Shown here: in pieces, positions 32,601 through 43,719 of the stretch
Position numbering within the stretch: the stretch's first letter is position 1
How the letters are laid out: the number at the start of each line of letters is the position of its first letter
Assembly: GCA_010093685.1 (NCBI GenBank)
Contig: MU006226.1
Location: 880,964 to 944,963, forward strand
Direction of reading: 5' to 3'
From: Ophiobolus disseminans
Taxonomy: Eukaryota > Ascomycota > Dothideomycetes > Pleosporales > Phaeosphaeriaceae
DNA length: 64,000 bases
Translations under genes and position numbers: made by a program
The notes under the pieces: model-generated
Databases searched by the model: none
What the model saw: only the letters and a program-made list of their open reading frames with translations
Told to the model about the DNA's origin: nothing

Positions 32601-35600
32601 TCAGCAACATGTTGCACAAGAGTGATCAGGGTTCCCAAAGACTTCGAATGAACTTAGACAACACCGCGTCGAAGTCTTTCACTTACGAAGCCAAATACTT
32701 CCAGCTACTACCCATGAGGCGAATAACACCACGGATGTTCTCCTAGACTGCGAACTGTGGACACCCGTGCCCCCCCCCCCCCCTCATAATCGCCCCTAGA
32801 ACCACGAAGAGTCGATGTCTCAAGCGCAAGGGCTGCCGTGGAGCATACCGATCATTGAACCTTACGGATCGATTGATTGCGTGCAGGGCAGGACCTTCAG
32901 GGTTTTAATAGCCCGCTGCATCATGCCGCTCTGCACACCATCACTGTACTCCCACAGGGTGCAGCAGCAGTGGGCAGCCATCGTGCAGCTGTTTTGACTG
33001 AAACGTAACTGACATTGTTCCAAGCGCTCTACCAAGCTACTGTTGTGTCAGTGATTCGAAGGCCTTCAGGCTGTTCAATTGCGGAGATCATTTACAGCAG
33101 ATTAAACCTTCATTCAACTGCCCCAAAGCAGTTTGTGGGCTGTTCAACAGTGGAGAAACATTGCTTCAAACCATGCCAACGGAGATCGACGCTCTATCGA
33201 AATCAGAAACCGTTATGCACACTGTATTCGCAATAGCTCGCTTGCTCAAGCCCACGAATGGGCCGTCGTTCCGCAACACCACCTGAGAACCACGCACAAA
33301 CCCCTCACCTGCGAAAACGCTCAGCACCCAAGGCTCGTCTAACACTGCATCCCTGCTGGAATCGCTATTCCCTGCCACCATGATTGAGCAGCCAAGATAG
33401 CATGGTGTCAGTGCGACCAGGCCATTTCCAGACTTTCCGCTTTTCCTATCTCGACGATAGAGTGTGCATGCGATAGCTCAACCGCATGACACGAACTCAA
33501 CACCCCGCAGAAGGAATCGAATAACGGGCCTGATATAAGTATAGAGGGGAGGTACATTGGTACTTTACCCCTCCTTTGTTGTGATTGCGAGCGATTGCTG
33601 TTTTCTTTGCAGTAACATCTGCGGTTTCTCCGTTATCGTGCACCATGCAGCCCCTCGTGTGCGATCTTGACTAGGAACAGCGCCTCTTACGTTTAAAAAC
33701 GTTTTTCGACATCGTTAGTGCCACCAGGTGTTTGCAAGCATCTGTGTCCCATTATCTAGAATGTATCAGGAAGCATGTATGTCCTCGCAATACTTTTAAG
33801 ACTGCATCAAATCTAAAATATAACTTCAAGGATAGACAGGTCTTCGCAAGTTGGAACCCAAACCATGGAAGACCTGGTATTGCGTCCGGAGCACTCTGGA
33901 AAGGTCCCGCAGATCGGGTACAGCTGCCTTACCAGCAAACAGCACAGAACTGGTTCTCGAATTGAAAGCTCTGATTCTCCACACAGCATACGCACGCACA
34001 AACTGCTCCACTTGCAAACCTCCTGCATCGTGCTTGCGCACTACTGCGAGCTTCGAGGAAGGCCCTTGACAGGTAGTCAAATGCCCAGTTTGACAATCTG
34101 CAAGAGCTTGGGCCAATGATACCTTCACCCTGTCATCCTGTACCAACACCGCAGCACCTCAAGCCTCAGGCCCCCCTTCAAAGCAGGGCAATTATTCCCG
34201 CTATCCGACGACATCATACCCGCATCCTTCGTTCCGATGCACACACAACTCCGTTTTCATATCATAATGCTTGCAAGACTCGTCTCGTCATGCCACATTT
34301 ACCTCAGCCGCGAAGCCGCCTTGCTGCACGTCAGGAATCTCGAACCGTGGTGGCAATGCGGCTAAACTACATGCTTGCTAGAACGAGCAAATATAAGCTT
34401 TTCTGCCAAGCACCTGTCGAGCCTCCGCGGAAGCGCTTCCGGGAATCGTCAAAGGGCTCGGACGGGTGCTAGAGAAGCCATAGCGGGTTTGCAGAACTCC
34501 TCCATATTAGTGCGAGGTCTTATGGAGAGAATCTGCGATCGCGATTCAAACCCGAACGTCTGTGTAGCGAAGTACGCGGAGGTCCCCGACGCACAACGGA
34601 TGGCATTCCAAATGCAGTCAATGGGGGACTGACCGAGGTGGTGCCAGCGAAGAGAAGTTTTCCTCATGGCTGACGTCTAAGTGTGTGGTCGGATGCGGGA
34701 CGTGGATGGGGTTTGAATCATGGACAACGTGGCTCCGATCATTCACGAGTAGTAAGCACAGGTACTTGGATGCTACCGATGTAACGTCCGCGGAGGTCTG
34801 ACGTCCCTACACGACATTTTGCAAGTCTTCAGGAAGTCTGATTACCCCACGATTCAAGATATATGTCGGTGTATGCCATTGCGGCAGGATCGACAGGAAC
34901 GATCACATTAATAACGCCGGTGCGAAAAGAATGAGCATCGCTTCGACACTAGACCACACCTGCGGACCTAAGACTCACAGGAAGAAGAGGTTCATCCTTG
35001 TGGAAAGACCAGATCCTCGACGATCGGCTCCTTCGCCCACCAAGGAAATCGGAGGCTATTAGTTAAGGTTCTACATGCTCCCCACAGCATTCAGTAACGG
35101 CCCGAATGATAGTTGACAGGTGGACACCACGTACGCGTTTCAGACTGCTGTGTGCGTTGGCCTTGGCCTTGTTATTTGGCCGAAATGCTTACAAATGGTC
35201 TCGCACAGGCAATATCCCATCTAATTGCTCTAGGTAATAGGGTTCCTAGTTGCAGCATTGCAGTAGAGAGTACGTCAACCCACCCCTAGGATACGGAAAG
35301 GATATAGGCATGAAAAGTGATCCTGGATATAATCATCATGAAGTTAGGAACGGGCTCTTTAAACCCCTTCAAACATGCAACTATGGTTGGACGGGTAGAC
35401 GCAGTCGCTCGGAAGGGTAGGTAGTCAATATTCCTTGATAGGATGAATGTATGTATGTGAACGGTCGATTTGCAGCTAGGGAACCATCATCCGACAGATA
35501 TTTGTAAAGTCTTGGGCGTGCGGAAGAGCTGGACTAGTAGTATTGTTTAGAAAGCATAGAGTTCTGCTTACAATTCTCCGCACGATAAGTAGCCAGAATG

Positions 35601-35940
35601 TTTTCCAGACTTAGTTTACTTTGAAGGCTTGAGATGTGAGGAGAACTCACCCTTCGAATTAACGAGCTTCTTTTCGATATAAAGAGGGAATGGGGACCTG
35701 GATATATACGCGGGTTCATAGATAGGCTTTACGACTCATATGATCTTGCGTTGGTGATCTGTTAAAGTAGAGAAAAAGGTGGTCGACGAGGTCACGGCAC
35801 GCGCCTTTCCCATTCTAGCGCCGACCGAGGCACGCTACAGCATCACGGTATCGCGTCTCCTCCCCCACCGCGTTTCTGATGGTCTGTACAGCCAACTTGA
35901 CCGCCTAACGCATTGCCTCCTAGCACAGTGCTTAGACAAG
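29681..35940. other. Large gene-poor region (6.3 kb)
   Basis: The first 500 bp are the likely promoter and leader of the Spt23/Mga2-like gene. From about 30200 to 31100 the sequence is distinctly GC-rich with long but featureless frames in several phases. From about 31500 to 35900 the composition drops to near 50% GC and every frame is broken by stops. I recognise no transposase, reverse transcriptase or terminal repeats. A run of 14 C lies at 32770-32783. Possible contents are decayed repeats, long untranslated or non-coding transcripts, or orphan genes I cannot see. Confidence 0.5.
32770..32783 (+). repeat. Homopolymer run of 14 C
   Basis: Fourteen consecutive C in a gene-free region. Length may be uncertain because such runs are error-prone in sequencing. 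Confidence 0.9.
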
Positions 35941-37123
35941 ATGTTGTCACTACCAATGATTCCGCCGCGCGCTGTAAGTATGCTAATTTTCCCATGGACC
36001 CGTAAACAAACAGCGAGCTACACACATAGCTCTTAACATGAAGTGCATGTTCATTGTACAAAAATCTAACAATCCTTAGGACGCTTCACTCTGGCCCTCC
36101 CACCGCAATAACAACAACTACTATACCGAGGAAGCCTCGACCTCACCCCCAAACACCTCCTCCCAACGCCATCCACACGCCCACCCCGGCCAACACCACA
36201 ACCATGGCCGCTCAAACTACCAATCCGCCCTCCTCGCCGCCCTCACCCAAGACGAAAACACAATCGAGCAGCGCAAACTAAACGTCCGCCGCTTCGGCGC
36301 AGGCTGGATTCGCCCGCCCGGCATCAACAAAACACTACAAGCCACCGACGACGAGAAGCTCGAGAAGGAAGAGCAGGAAATGATGCAGCGCCGCGAACAA
36401 GTCATGATGGACCTCGCCGCCGCGCAACAAGACGCCGCGAACGCCGAGGCACGCGCCCAGGGCGAAGAAGAAGAAGGTCAGGACCAGACCGAGGAACGCG
36501 ATCTTGACGACGAAGTCCCCGAGGCAGAAGGTTCGGCATCGGAAGTCAGCGCGTCAGACTCCAGCGACGAGGAAGGCAGCGTCACCGATGAGGGCGGCGA
36601 AAACGATACTACCGTCCCGTTTAACGAGGACTCGTTCATCGAGGGAAGTATGCTCGAAGCAGAGGTTAGCCACATGCTGGAAATGGAGGAGGCGGAGATG
36701 GCGGGCGTGTTGCAGGACGAACGCGATCTCGACGACGATGTTCCTGAGGCGGGCAGCTATGAGCACACGGATTCTGAACTCGAGGACGAGAGCGAGGAGG
36801 AGGCGAGTCGGGCGCCGGGGATGACTTCTGTGCAGTCGAGACGGTCGAGGCGCTCGAGTGGGAGGAGGACGAGTGGGCGTAGGAGTTCGGGGTTGCCGAG
36901 TGGATTCACGGCGCACGGGGGAGCTTCGTCGAACTTCACGGCATCAAGGGGTATGGATCTCGGTGTGGATTTGGGACATGGACGGAGTAGCTTTGGGCTG
37001 GATGGAAGCAGTTCGATCATGGAGGGGAGTTCGTTTCTGAGGAGTTCGCCTGCTGCGGCTGTGGCGAGGGGGAGTTTGAGGGATCGCTTGTTTGGTGCTG
37101 TGAGGGGTGGACGGCGAGGATAA
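35941..37123 (+). CDS. apc15: Anaphase-promoting complex subunit 15 / Mnd2-like
   Basis: The exons are 35941-35973 (33 nt) and 36080-37123. The 106-nt intron has donor GTAAGT and acceptor CTTAG. The product is 358 aa. Splicing joins MLSLPMIPPRA to DASLWPSH, reproducing the N-terminal pattern of fungal Apc15 proteins. A conserved block TIEQRKLNVRRFGAGWIRPPGINKTLQ (about 75-101) follows. The rest is a long acidic region (EGSASEVSASDSSDEEGS, ERDLDDDVPEA twice) and a Ser/Gly/Arg-rich tail. Apc15 helps turn over the mitotic checkpoint complex on the APC/C ubiquitin ligase. The long acidic tail is much larger than in animals but usual for fungi. Without the small first exon the frame has no good ATG. 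Convergent with the next gene. Confidence 0.82.
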
Positions 37124-37227
37124 AGTGAAAGACACGTCGAGGAGGTTACGAGTTACGAAGCCACGCCATCACGAGCACTGTACGATATCAATACCCCACG
37201 CGAACAACAAGACGCCGTAGAGCGATC

Positions 37228-37262
37228 GAAACAATAGCAATAGTAATAGCAATAGCAAAACG
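37228..37262. repeat. Imperfect CAATAG/TAATAG microsatellite
   Basis: Four to five copies of a (C/T)AATAG hexamer lie between the convergent apc15 and hypothetical genes, probably in 3' untranslated sequence. Confidence 0.7.
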
Positions 37263-37267
37263 AGGTG

Positions 37268-38277
37268 CTATCTCACACCCTCCCCCTCAACACTACTATT
37301 CCCCTCAAATACACTATCCTCCTCCAAAAACACTAACGCCGCCCTCCACAAAAACGCCTCCGCCTCCCCAAAAACCCTACTCCTGTCCCCCCTCTCCTTA
37401 CCCCCCATACTCCTCGTCAACGCCACAGTCGTAACCCACGACTCAATCTCCTCGCGCCCCACGCCTAGCAAATACACCTCCATGCGCGCCTCCAACGGAC
37501 ACTCCTGATCCACATGGCCATTCAAGCACTCGAAGCGCGCGTCCAGCTCGTCGTCGTCCACGCCCAGCATCTCGATCATGCCGCGCTGGAGACTGAGCAG
37601 CGTGGCCGGCGGGCTAGAGTACAGGGTCGAGAGGACTTCATACTTATTGTGTATAGCGGACATGTTGTATATGTCTTTGAGGAGGGATTTAGCTAGGCTG
37701 GCTCTGGCGGCGTGTGCGGAGGAGCATTTGTCTGATTCGGCGAGGAGGATGCGTGATGTTGGGCGTCCGGTGCCGATGGGTGCGTGTTTGGAGAAGGCTT
37801 TGGGGGGTGGGGGGGATGTTGGGGTTCGTTCGAAGAGGCGGAGGTGGATGGGTGATGGGGTGTTGCGGAGGTCGGCGAGGGGTGGGGAGAAGATGAGGTT
37901 GTTACTCAAGAGAGGGCCTGGGAGGATGCAACCGAGGAGGTAGACTGGGTTGATGTTAGACTGGAGTGATGATTGTGCTTGGGTTCCTTACTCAGATCCT
38001 CGTTCGTCCACTCAAGGGGACCAGTGAAGTCCACGACAGGTACTGGGGAGGCATTTGACGAGGGGGAGCTGGATGGTGAGCTCCATGGTGTGAGATGAGG
38101 GATCGAATCAAACACGGGGACAAATATCGTCTCCTTCTCGCATGTTATCTTGCTGTCAGGCTGGCTTGAAGTGGCAGTCTGTCCACCATAAATTCCCGCG
38201 TCCTTGAAATCGATGGCAAAGACGTCACTGAAGGGATCCCCCGACATTGTAAAGTCCATGGTGCTGTCGCTCTTCAT
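37268..38277 (-). CDS. Hypothetical protein, two exons
   Basis: The minus-strand exons are 38277-37992 and 37944-37268, with a 47-nt intron (GTAAGG...CAG) in phase 1. The product is 320 aa. The acidic, Ser/Pro-rich N-terminus (MDFTMSGDPFSDVFAIDFKD, PWSSPSSSPSSN) contains a DFTGPLEWTNEDL motif; splicing then gives LIYLLGCILPGPLLSNNLIFSPPLADL. The C-terminal half is helical (AHAARASLAKSLLKDIYNM, NKYEVLSTLYSSPPATLLSLQRGMIEMLGVDDDEL, HVDQECPLEARMEVYLLGVGREEIESWV). No signal peptide. I do not recognise a domain. The helical C-terminal part looks conserved in style and suggests protein binding; no function is assigned. Confidence 0.68.
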
Positions 38278-38808
38278 TCTTATGGCTGGCGAGGATATTC
38301 GAAATACACGATGTGACTATTGTACCAGGTCGGTATGACTTGTGGAGCGTGACTAGGGACTGGGAATGCCGATGCCTGAATGTAAGGATAGCGAGAGAGC
38401 AAGAAGATGCTGGGGAAGGACAGCGCAGTAAAATAGTTGGCTGGTGGATGGCGACAAATAGAAAGAGTGACAGCTGCGCTTCAAGCGAGCGATGAAAGTG
38501 AAGATGTGGGTGGTGAAGCCAGAATGTATGTAGTAATATGCGAATGTTCGCAGCTTCACCACCTGCTGATCATGAATTTGCAGCAGGAGAAAGCCGCGCC
38601 CAAGATCAGCATTGTGCATCGTAGAGCTCGGTGTTCGAATGTGTAAATGCTTGAATCAGTGGAAATCACATGCGCATGCGGAGTGTCATCGCGGCAAACT
38701 GCACGCTTCGTCACGCTGCGCAAACACGTAGACGACCAGATATGACATGTCCACTGTTTGAAGTTTTTCTGATTGGTGTGGATGGCCCACCCGGTATATA
38801 TACAAAGA
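38278..38808. other. Intergenic between hypothetical gene and NDUFA8
   Basis: Promoter of the minus-strand hypothetical gene and 3' region of NDUFA8. Nothing else supported. Confidence 0.5.
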
Positions 38809-39430
38809 TCAACGGGTCGCAAAAATGTTGCGTGTTCGCAGATGCACCGGGGTGTCGCCCTTGGGTGTGTCGGGTATCTTCTTCTCCAGGTTCTGGCCGG
38901 ATTAGCAGGCAAACAAAGGCTACCTCTGATTGCACACATACAAGCTTCTCGAATACGCACTTGTTCAACCTGCGCTCTTCCGACCGACAGTTCCAGAGCT
39001 GCTGGTTGTGGTTCTCGAGGCATTGCCAGTGGGTCCGGAACTCTGCCAGGCAGGTCTCGTTGATGTCCTTGATGCTGTCAAGCCCGTCAGCCTCGCTCCT
39101 TCCTCCTCGCGCCTGCCGGTGATTCATACACGCTAGCCGCACACCGGGTGACTCTGCGGCCCTCCTTCATGCACTCGAGCTCGCCCCGGCCGTTGCTCTC
39201 CGTCTTGCACATCATGTAGTCATCGTTGTAGTCCTTGCACCGCGCACCGATGAAGTACGACGCGCTGAGGAGGGGCGCAGAGCTGGCTCCGAGCTCCTTG
39301 ACCTTGGGGATGTCATCGGGTAGAGGGGTGGTGTCGATGAGGGCTTGCTGGTTGAACCTGCGCTCGGTTAGCACGTGCAGCTGGTCGGAAGACGGGTAAC
39401 AGGCACATACCTGGGCTGGCGTGACGACAT
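38809..39430 (-). CDS. Mitochondrial complex I subunit NDUFA8 homologue (CX9C protein)
   Basis: The minus-strand exons are 39430-39411 (20 nt), 39357-39130, 39074-38942 and 38892-38809. The product is 154 aa. Splice phases restore RFNQQALIDTTPLPDDIPKVKELG at the first junction, AASVIKDINETCL at the second and EKLNLEKKIPDTP at the third. Four cysteine pairs each spaced by nine residues are visible (CKDYNDDYMMC, CMKEGRRVTRC, CLAEFRTHWQC, CRSEERRLNKC), the hallmark of this intermembrane-space-facing accessory subunit, which is imported and oxidised by Mia40. There is no cleavable presequence, as expected. Divergent from nup57 across 401 bp. Known in Neurospora as the 20.8 kDa subunit. Confidence 0.93.
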
Positions 39431-39831
39431 GTTGAGTGTGGGCTGCCAATGGCGCGCAATGTGCTCCCAAAGATGCAGTGGTTTGGGGCACTTGGATGGG
39501 ATGTCGGAGGTATCTGGGCCTTGTCCGCGATGGTGGCCCGTGCGACGAGCTTTCACGTCGACAAAGGCGCCAGTAGAAACAATATTACTTACGAAAGTAC
39601 AACTTCGCAGTCACTTCCTCTCGAACCGCGCAACCTCCATCACTACCGTAATGCGCAATATCTGAGCTTCTTCCCACTCAGCGACCCTCGTTCACGACTC
39701 CCAACCCGCCCATCGCGTGCCCAGTCGCGTCCATCAACAAACAGTTCAAGCATCCCTCCACCAGTCTACGCCATCGTCGCTCGCTCAACACGTTCTAGAG
39801 GAGTCGCAAAACTCTCCACACTCCCGTGACC
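39431..39831. promoter_or_regulatory. Divergent promoter of NDUFA8 and nup57
   Basis: 401 bp between start codons, the shortest divergent spacer in the window. No particular motif assigned. Confidence 0.5.
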
Positions 39832-41208
39832 ATGTCTTTCAGTTTCGCAAATCTAGGCGGCAATTCTGGCGGCACGGAGAAGAAGACGGGGACGCTGTTT
39901 GGAAGCACCACGGCACCAGCAGGCGGCCTGTTCGGTCAATCGGCGCAACAACCTCCAGCGAACACGGGAGGATCCAGTCTGTTTGGCTCGGCGCCGCCTG
40001 CCCAGAACAACGGCCTCTTTGGCAATACAACCCAACAAAACACGACAGGAACCGGTTTATTTGGGCAGTCCCAAGCAAATGCTGGCTCGAGTCTGTTCGG
40101 CCAGCCTCCGCCGCAGCAAAACGCTGGCTCAAGCATGTGGGGACAGCCTCAGCAGTCCCAGCAACCAGCGCAGCAACAGCCAGCCTTCGACAACAGCCTC
40201 TTCGGAGCCTCCCTACAGCCCGCCCCACTTTTGAACCAGAACCAGTCGCAAAGCCTGCAACAGCAGCGGGAAGGGCTTCCGCAGTTACGGCAATCCTCTA
40301 CGCAACCCTATGCGTCTGGCTCTGTCAACGGCCACAGTACGTCCAATTGCCCACGCGCTCGAATTATGCTGACACTTTGCAGGAGAGAAGTCTGTCGTTG
40401 AACAAATACGAATCCTGAACGAGAAGTGGGACCCGCAAAGCCCCAACTGTGTCTTCCAATACTACTTCTACAACCAGGTCAAGCCTGAGGAAGCGCCTTT
40501 CTATGGACCTGCGGTTGGCGAAGATCACAGGAAGTGGGAGGAAGCACTCTCTAAGAAGCCCAGCCCTGGTTCGATTCCCTGCCTCGGTCGCGGATTCGAG
40601 GAAGTCGCCGAGCGCATTCGTCAGCAGGCCGCTGCTGTGACCATCCTACGAACACGCCTACATCAGATGAACAACGCTCTCGTTGAACTGAAAGACACCC
40701 ATGAGCTGAATCTAGCGTCGCGCATAACCGAGGCGAAGCGCAAGCACATTGTTTTCACGCAGCGAACATTGGCACTGGCGACAAAGGTGCAGATACTGCG
40801 GAACCGAGGATATGTCATGGATCAGCAGGAGGAGGAATTGAAGAAGAAGCTCGTCGAGCTAGAGAAGAAGACTTTCGACCCTGTGCTTGGAGGGCGGCAA
40901 GAGGAGATTTGGGCGCGCATGTCTGGCGTTCGAGAGCGCGCGCGGATACTGCAGGAGGAGACGGAGAAGGTGGGCAAGGCGATTGAGAGCCAGCAGAACG
41001 GCGAGCTTCTTACCGAGGACGACCAGAAGGCGCTGGAAAAGGTATGTTGCACGACGTCGCATGACACGAAACTTGTACTGACTCTGTGCTACAGCTCCTC
41101 CAAGACTACGACCGACAACTCGAACACCTCAAGAAGTGGGTGGTGGACACAAAGGAAGAATACGACACGTGGGAGACAGAGCAGCAATCGCGCCCCACGA
41201 AGCGATAA
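39832..41208 (+). CDS. nup57: Nucleoporin Nup57/Nup54
   Basis: The exons are 39832-40336, 40383-41041 and 41095-41208, with introns of 46 and 53 nt. The product is 425 aa. The start is the ATG before SFSFANLGG; an upstream in-phase GTG is not a start. The first ~130 residues are FG-repeat sequence with several GLFG and SLFG units in a Gln/Asn/Ser-rich spacer, which forms the permeability barrier of the nuclear pore. After the first intron comes the Nup54 alpha/beta domain (KWDPQSPNCVFQYYFYNQV) and a long coiled-coil region (QQEEELKKKLVELEKK, RILQEETEKVGKAIE) that binds Nup62 and Nup58 relatives in the central channel complex. The last exon gives YDRQLEHLKKWVVDTKEEYDTWE. It is convergent with tom5. 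Confidence 0.93.
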
Positions 41209-41600
41209 GCTTGGACAGGATATTGTGTGCTTGTACGACTATAGAAGATCTGGCGCTATCTCCGGGTGAAAAGTTTGAGCGTTGTGGCATACCAGCGACG
41301 AGCGCACAGCAGGCGACTTGAAATCGATGATGGGCATTTTTGTTTCCGCACGTCTATATACCACCACAATGCGCTTGAGCCATTTCGTTAGTGCCGTTAC
41401 TCTTCAAATATGTGATATCGATCCATCGAGGCACGAGAGCCTTGTTCCCGCTTTGTTATTTGTACAGCTGTCGTATTCACCGTCCTCAGGCCTCCTTTGA
41501 GCGCTCTTCAAAGTCACACCTGTATATACACTCCACTCGCCGTCCTCATCATTTCCATCTCGTAGCCGTATCGGTATCGCGCATCCGTTCCATCACCCAT
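41209..41600. other. Convergent intergenic region between nup57 and tom5
   Basis: Only untranslated sequence is expected here; no gene seen. Confidence 0.5.
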
Positions 41601-41861
41601 CTAAAAAAGCTTCGATACGTAATCGACCAAATGCGGTGCTACAACAATCATTAGCCTTCATTCCTTTCCCTCTCCCCACTAATGCCAATTCGCCACTCAC
41701 AGAAATACAGCACAATCGCACTCGCAGCCGTCCACTTTATCTCCGCGAGTGTCTGTGCCTCGGCGGCCGCGAGCTCTTGCTTTGAGGGTTGGGGTGGTGC
41801 TGGATGGGGGTTAGGTGCGAAGGAGGGTTAAGATTGGGGGAGGGAACGGACCGCCGAACAT
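41601..41861 (-). CDS. tom5: Mitochondrial outer-membrane import subunit Tom5
   Basis: The minus-strand exons are 41861-41852 (10 nt), 41799-41701 and 41638-41601. The introns are 52 nt (donor GTCCGT, branch CTAAC, acceptor CAG) and 62 nt (donor GTGAGT, branch GCTAAT, acceptor TAG). The product is 48 aa, the usual Tom5 size. It begins MFGAPPQPSKQEL, like the MFGG..PP start of fungal Tom5. An acidic helix (AAAEAQTLAEIKW) and a single hydrophobic segment (TAASAIVLYFS) follow, then the C-terminal PHLVDYVSKLF. Tom5 stabilises the TOM translocase in the mitochondrial outer membrane. No single open frame here is long, so ordinary ORF calling misses it. Both junctions close in phase and the stop follows directly. 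Confidence 0.88.
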
Positions 41862-42404
41862 GGTTGTGTGTATGTGGGTGGCTAGAGGTAAGAGTGCGAG
41901 GGGTTTAGAGGGTAGTGAGCGTGGTTTGGCGGTGTTGAAGATGACGTTGATGGAGTTGGGGAAAATGTTGTCGATGTCGGAGGTTGAGGAGTGGAAGGGC
42001 CGATGGAGTTGGGTGGCACGTGCTTGGGAGGGTACTTTAGACCTCTTTCATTCTGATTTATGTTTTTTACCGTATCAACATATTCTGAACAGCATGTTGA
42101 ACGTGGAGTCATTTGTATATACACATAGCATGTTAACCATCCCAATGGAGTCAAGGAAGTAATGCCCGTGAGTGTAAGAATTGACCTCGGGAAGACGTGA
42201 GCAAGGAGAACAGGTGTTGTGTGAATCTGACCTTCTCTTGTTTTGCCATGAGATTCGAAAGATGGAATTTTTGACACTCTATACATAGTAGACATTGATT
42301 AGTCGTTTAGCGGAGTCCTGATTTATCGTCCCGTATACCCGTCGCCACCAAAGCGAATCACTGCCTAGGTACTATCGATAGTTTCTACCATCCCCAAGCC
42401 TCCA
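41862..42404. other. Intergenic, tom5 promoter
   Basis: Presumed tom5 upstream region, pyrimidine-rich on the minus strand just before the start. No other gene seen. Confidence 0.5.
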
Positions 42405-43412
42405 TCACGAGATAGCCTCGACCTCGATCAGCCGCTTGTTCGCTGCCAAATATCGCTCTCTAAACCAGTCTGCGACTTGGGTCAGCAGCGCTTCTTCACT
42501 TCCTTCGATATCCCGGCTGACCCAGTCGCATGGCCAATAAATCAGACTTATAATCTTCAGACTACTACAGCTCAATAATCGGTCAAGACTAAAGTCCGAA
42601 ACCATTTCTTCGACCGTCTTTGGGGATTTCTTCTTGTTGGCATCGATTTCTTTCACAAGACATGACACGTGCAACGTAGGTTGCAGGTCTTGTAGGCCAG
42701 TACACTGATGTATCAGTGTTATTGCGTCTTCATGGACGACTCCGCCGATGGAATCGAATGTCCAGAAGCGAAGTACTCGCACTGACTTGAAGCCGGTATT
42801 ATCGGGTAAAAACTTGAGGAACGCTGACAGTTTCGCGATGCCCGCCCCGTGGATGCAAAAGCAGATCCTCGAAATGTAAACCGGACCCGCTTCATATAGC
42901 GTGCATCAAGATGCCCAACAGACAGGAGTAAGACCGATAGGGTAACCAAAAGAATCTAGGGAACTATGGTACGTCCAGGGCTATTCTAGACCATCCTCGA
43001 TCCCGTACTCGTAGCATAGTTGGCGCAGTTCCAGTGGCAGATTTCTGAACGGGAATTGGATTCCGTACCGGAGAACATCGCTCCACAAGCGCGATTCTGG
43101 AATGTGTGCCACTGGTATGGTGATGTTTGTTGCTGGAGGCGTGAGCGCTGGGAAGTCTACGTTGTGTCGAAACTCTGCCTCATGGACTTGAATGGATGAA
43201 ATTTCGCGCCGACGCGTATCCTGCTCGTATGAAAGGACCATTGTAGGCATTTTGGACTTCGGTGTAATGACTTCTGGGCAGGCACTTGAGTTGAAAGTGG
43301 TGGTGTTGGCGGTGAGTTCGACTATGGAACGGCGCATAGAAGAACGATTGAGAACTGGGGGCAAAGCGAAGGGCCACTCATGAGGCCAAAGCGCTAGAGA
43401 TCGTCCTCTCAA
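42405..43412 (-). pseudogene. Probable pseudogene of a fungal 2EXR/F-box-like protein family member
   Basis: One frame stays coding-like for 1008 nt but is broken by TAG at 42981-42983 and TGA at 42906-42908. Before the stops is FPFRNLPLELRQLCYEYG, the N-terminal motif of the large fungal family whose members begin with LPxELRxxIY. Between and after them the same frame reads LTPVCWAS-stop-CTLYEAGPVYISRICF, then GAGIAKLSAFLKFLP and a C-terminal region. The sequence continuing so clearly through both stops argues for nonsense mutation. An intron that removes both stops would also remove the EAGPVY segment typical of the family. A sequencing error in both places is less likely. Function of the family is unknown. 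Confidence 0.6.
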
Positions 43413-43719
43413 CCTTTCATCCCCAGTGACTATCAGGCTTATGGAGGCTTCTTTCCCTGCTTCATTCCTTGTCTACTGGCTACTCTAGACGCCGTTTGCA
43501 CTAAACGCTGCTTGAAGTAACAAGGGGGACTAGCTAGCTTTTCTCGGCCTATGTACAAGACTAGCTCACCTGAGTAGAAACGAAGCAGTTTATTTCACGT
43601 CTTGTATAACCTCAGAGTATAAAAATAAACTATACAGCACAATGTTTCAACGCGAACATCAATATGCGGGTGGCTAGGTATGTTCCTCCTACCTGTTCGT
43701 ATCCTCAGTAACTCCGTAT
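43413..43719. other. Intergenic between pseudogene and F-box gene
   Basis: AT-rich 307 bp; nothing supported. Confidence 0.5.
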
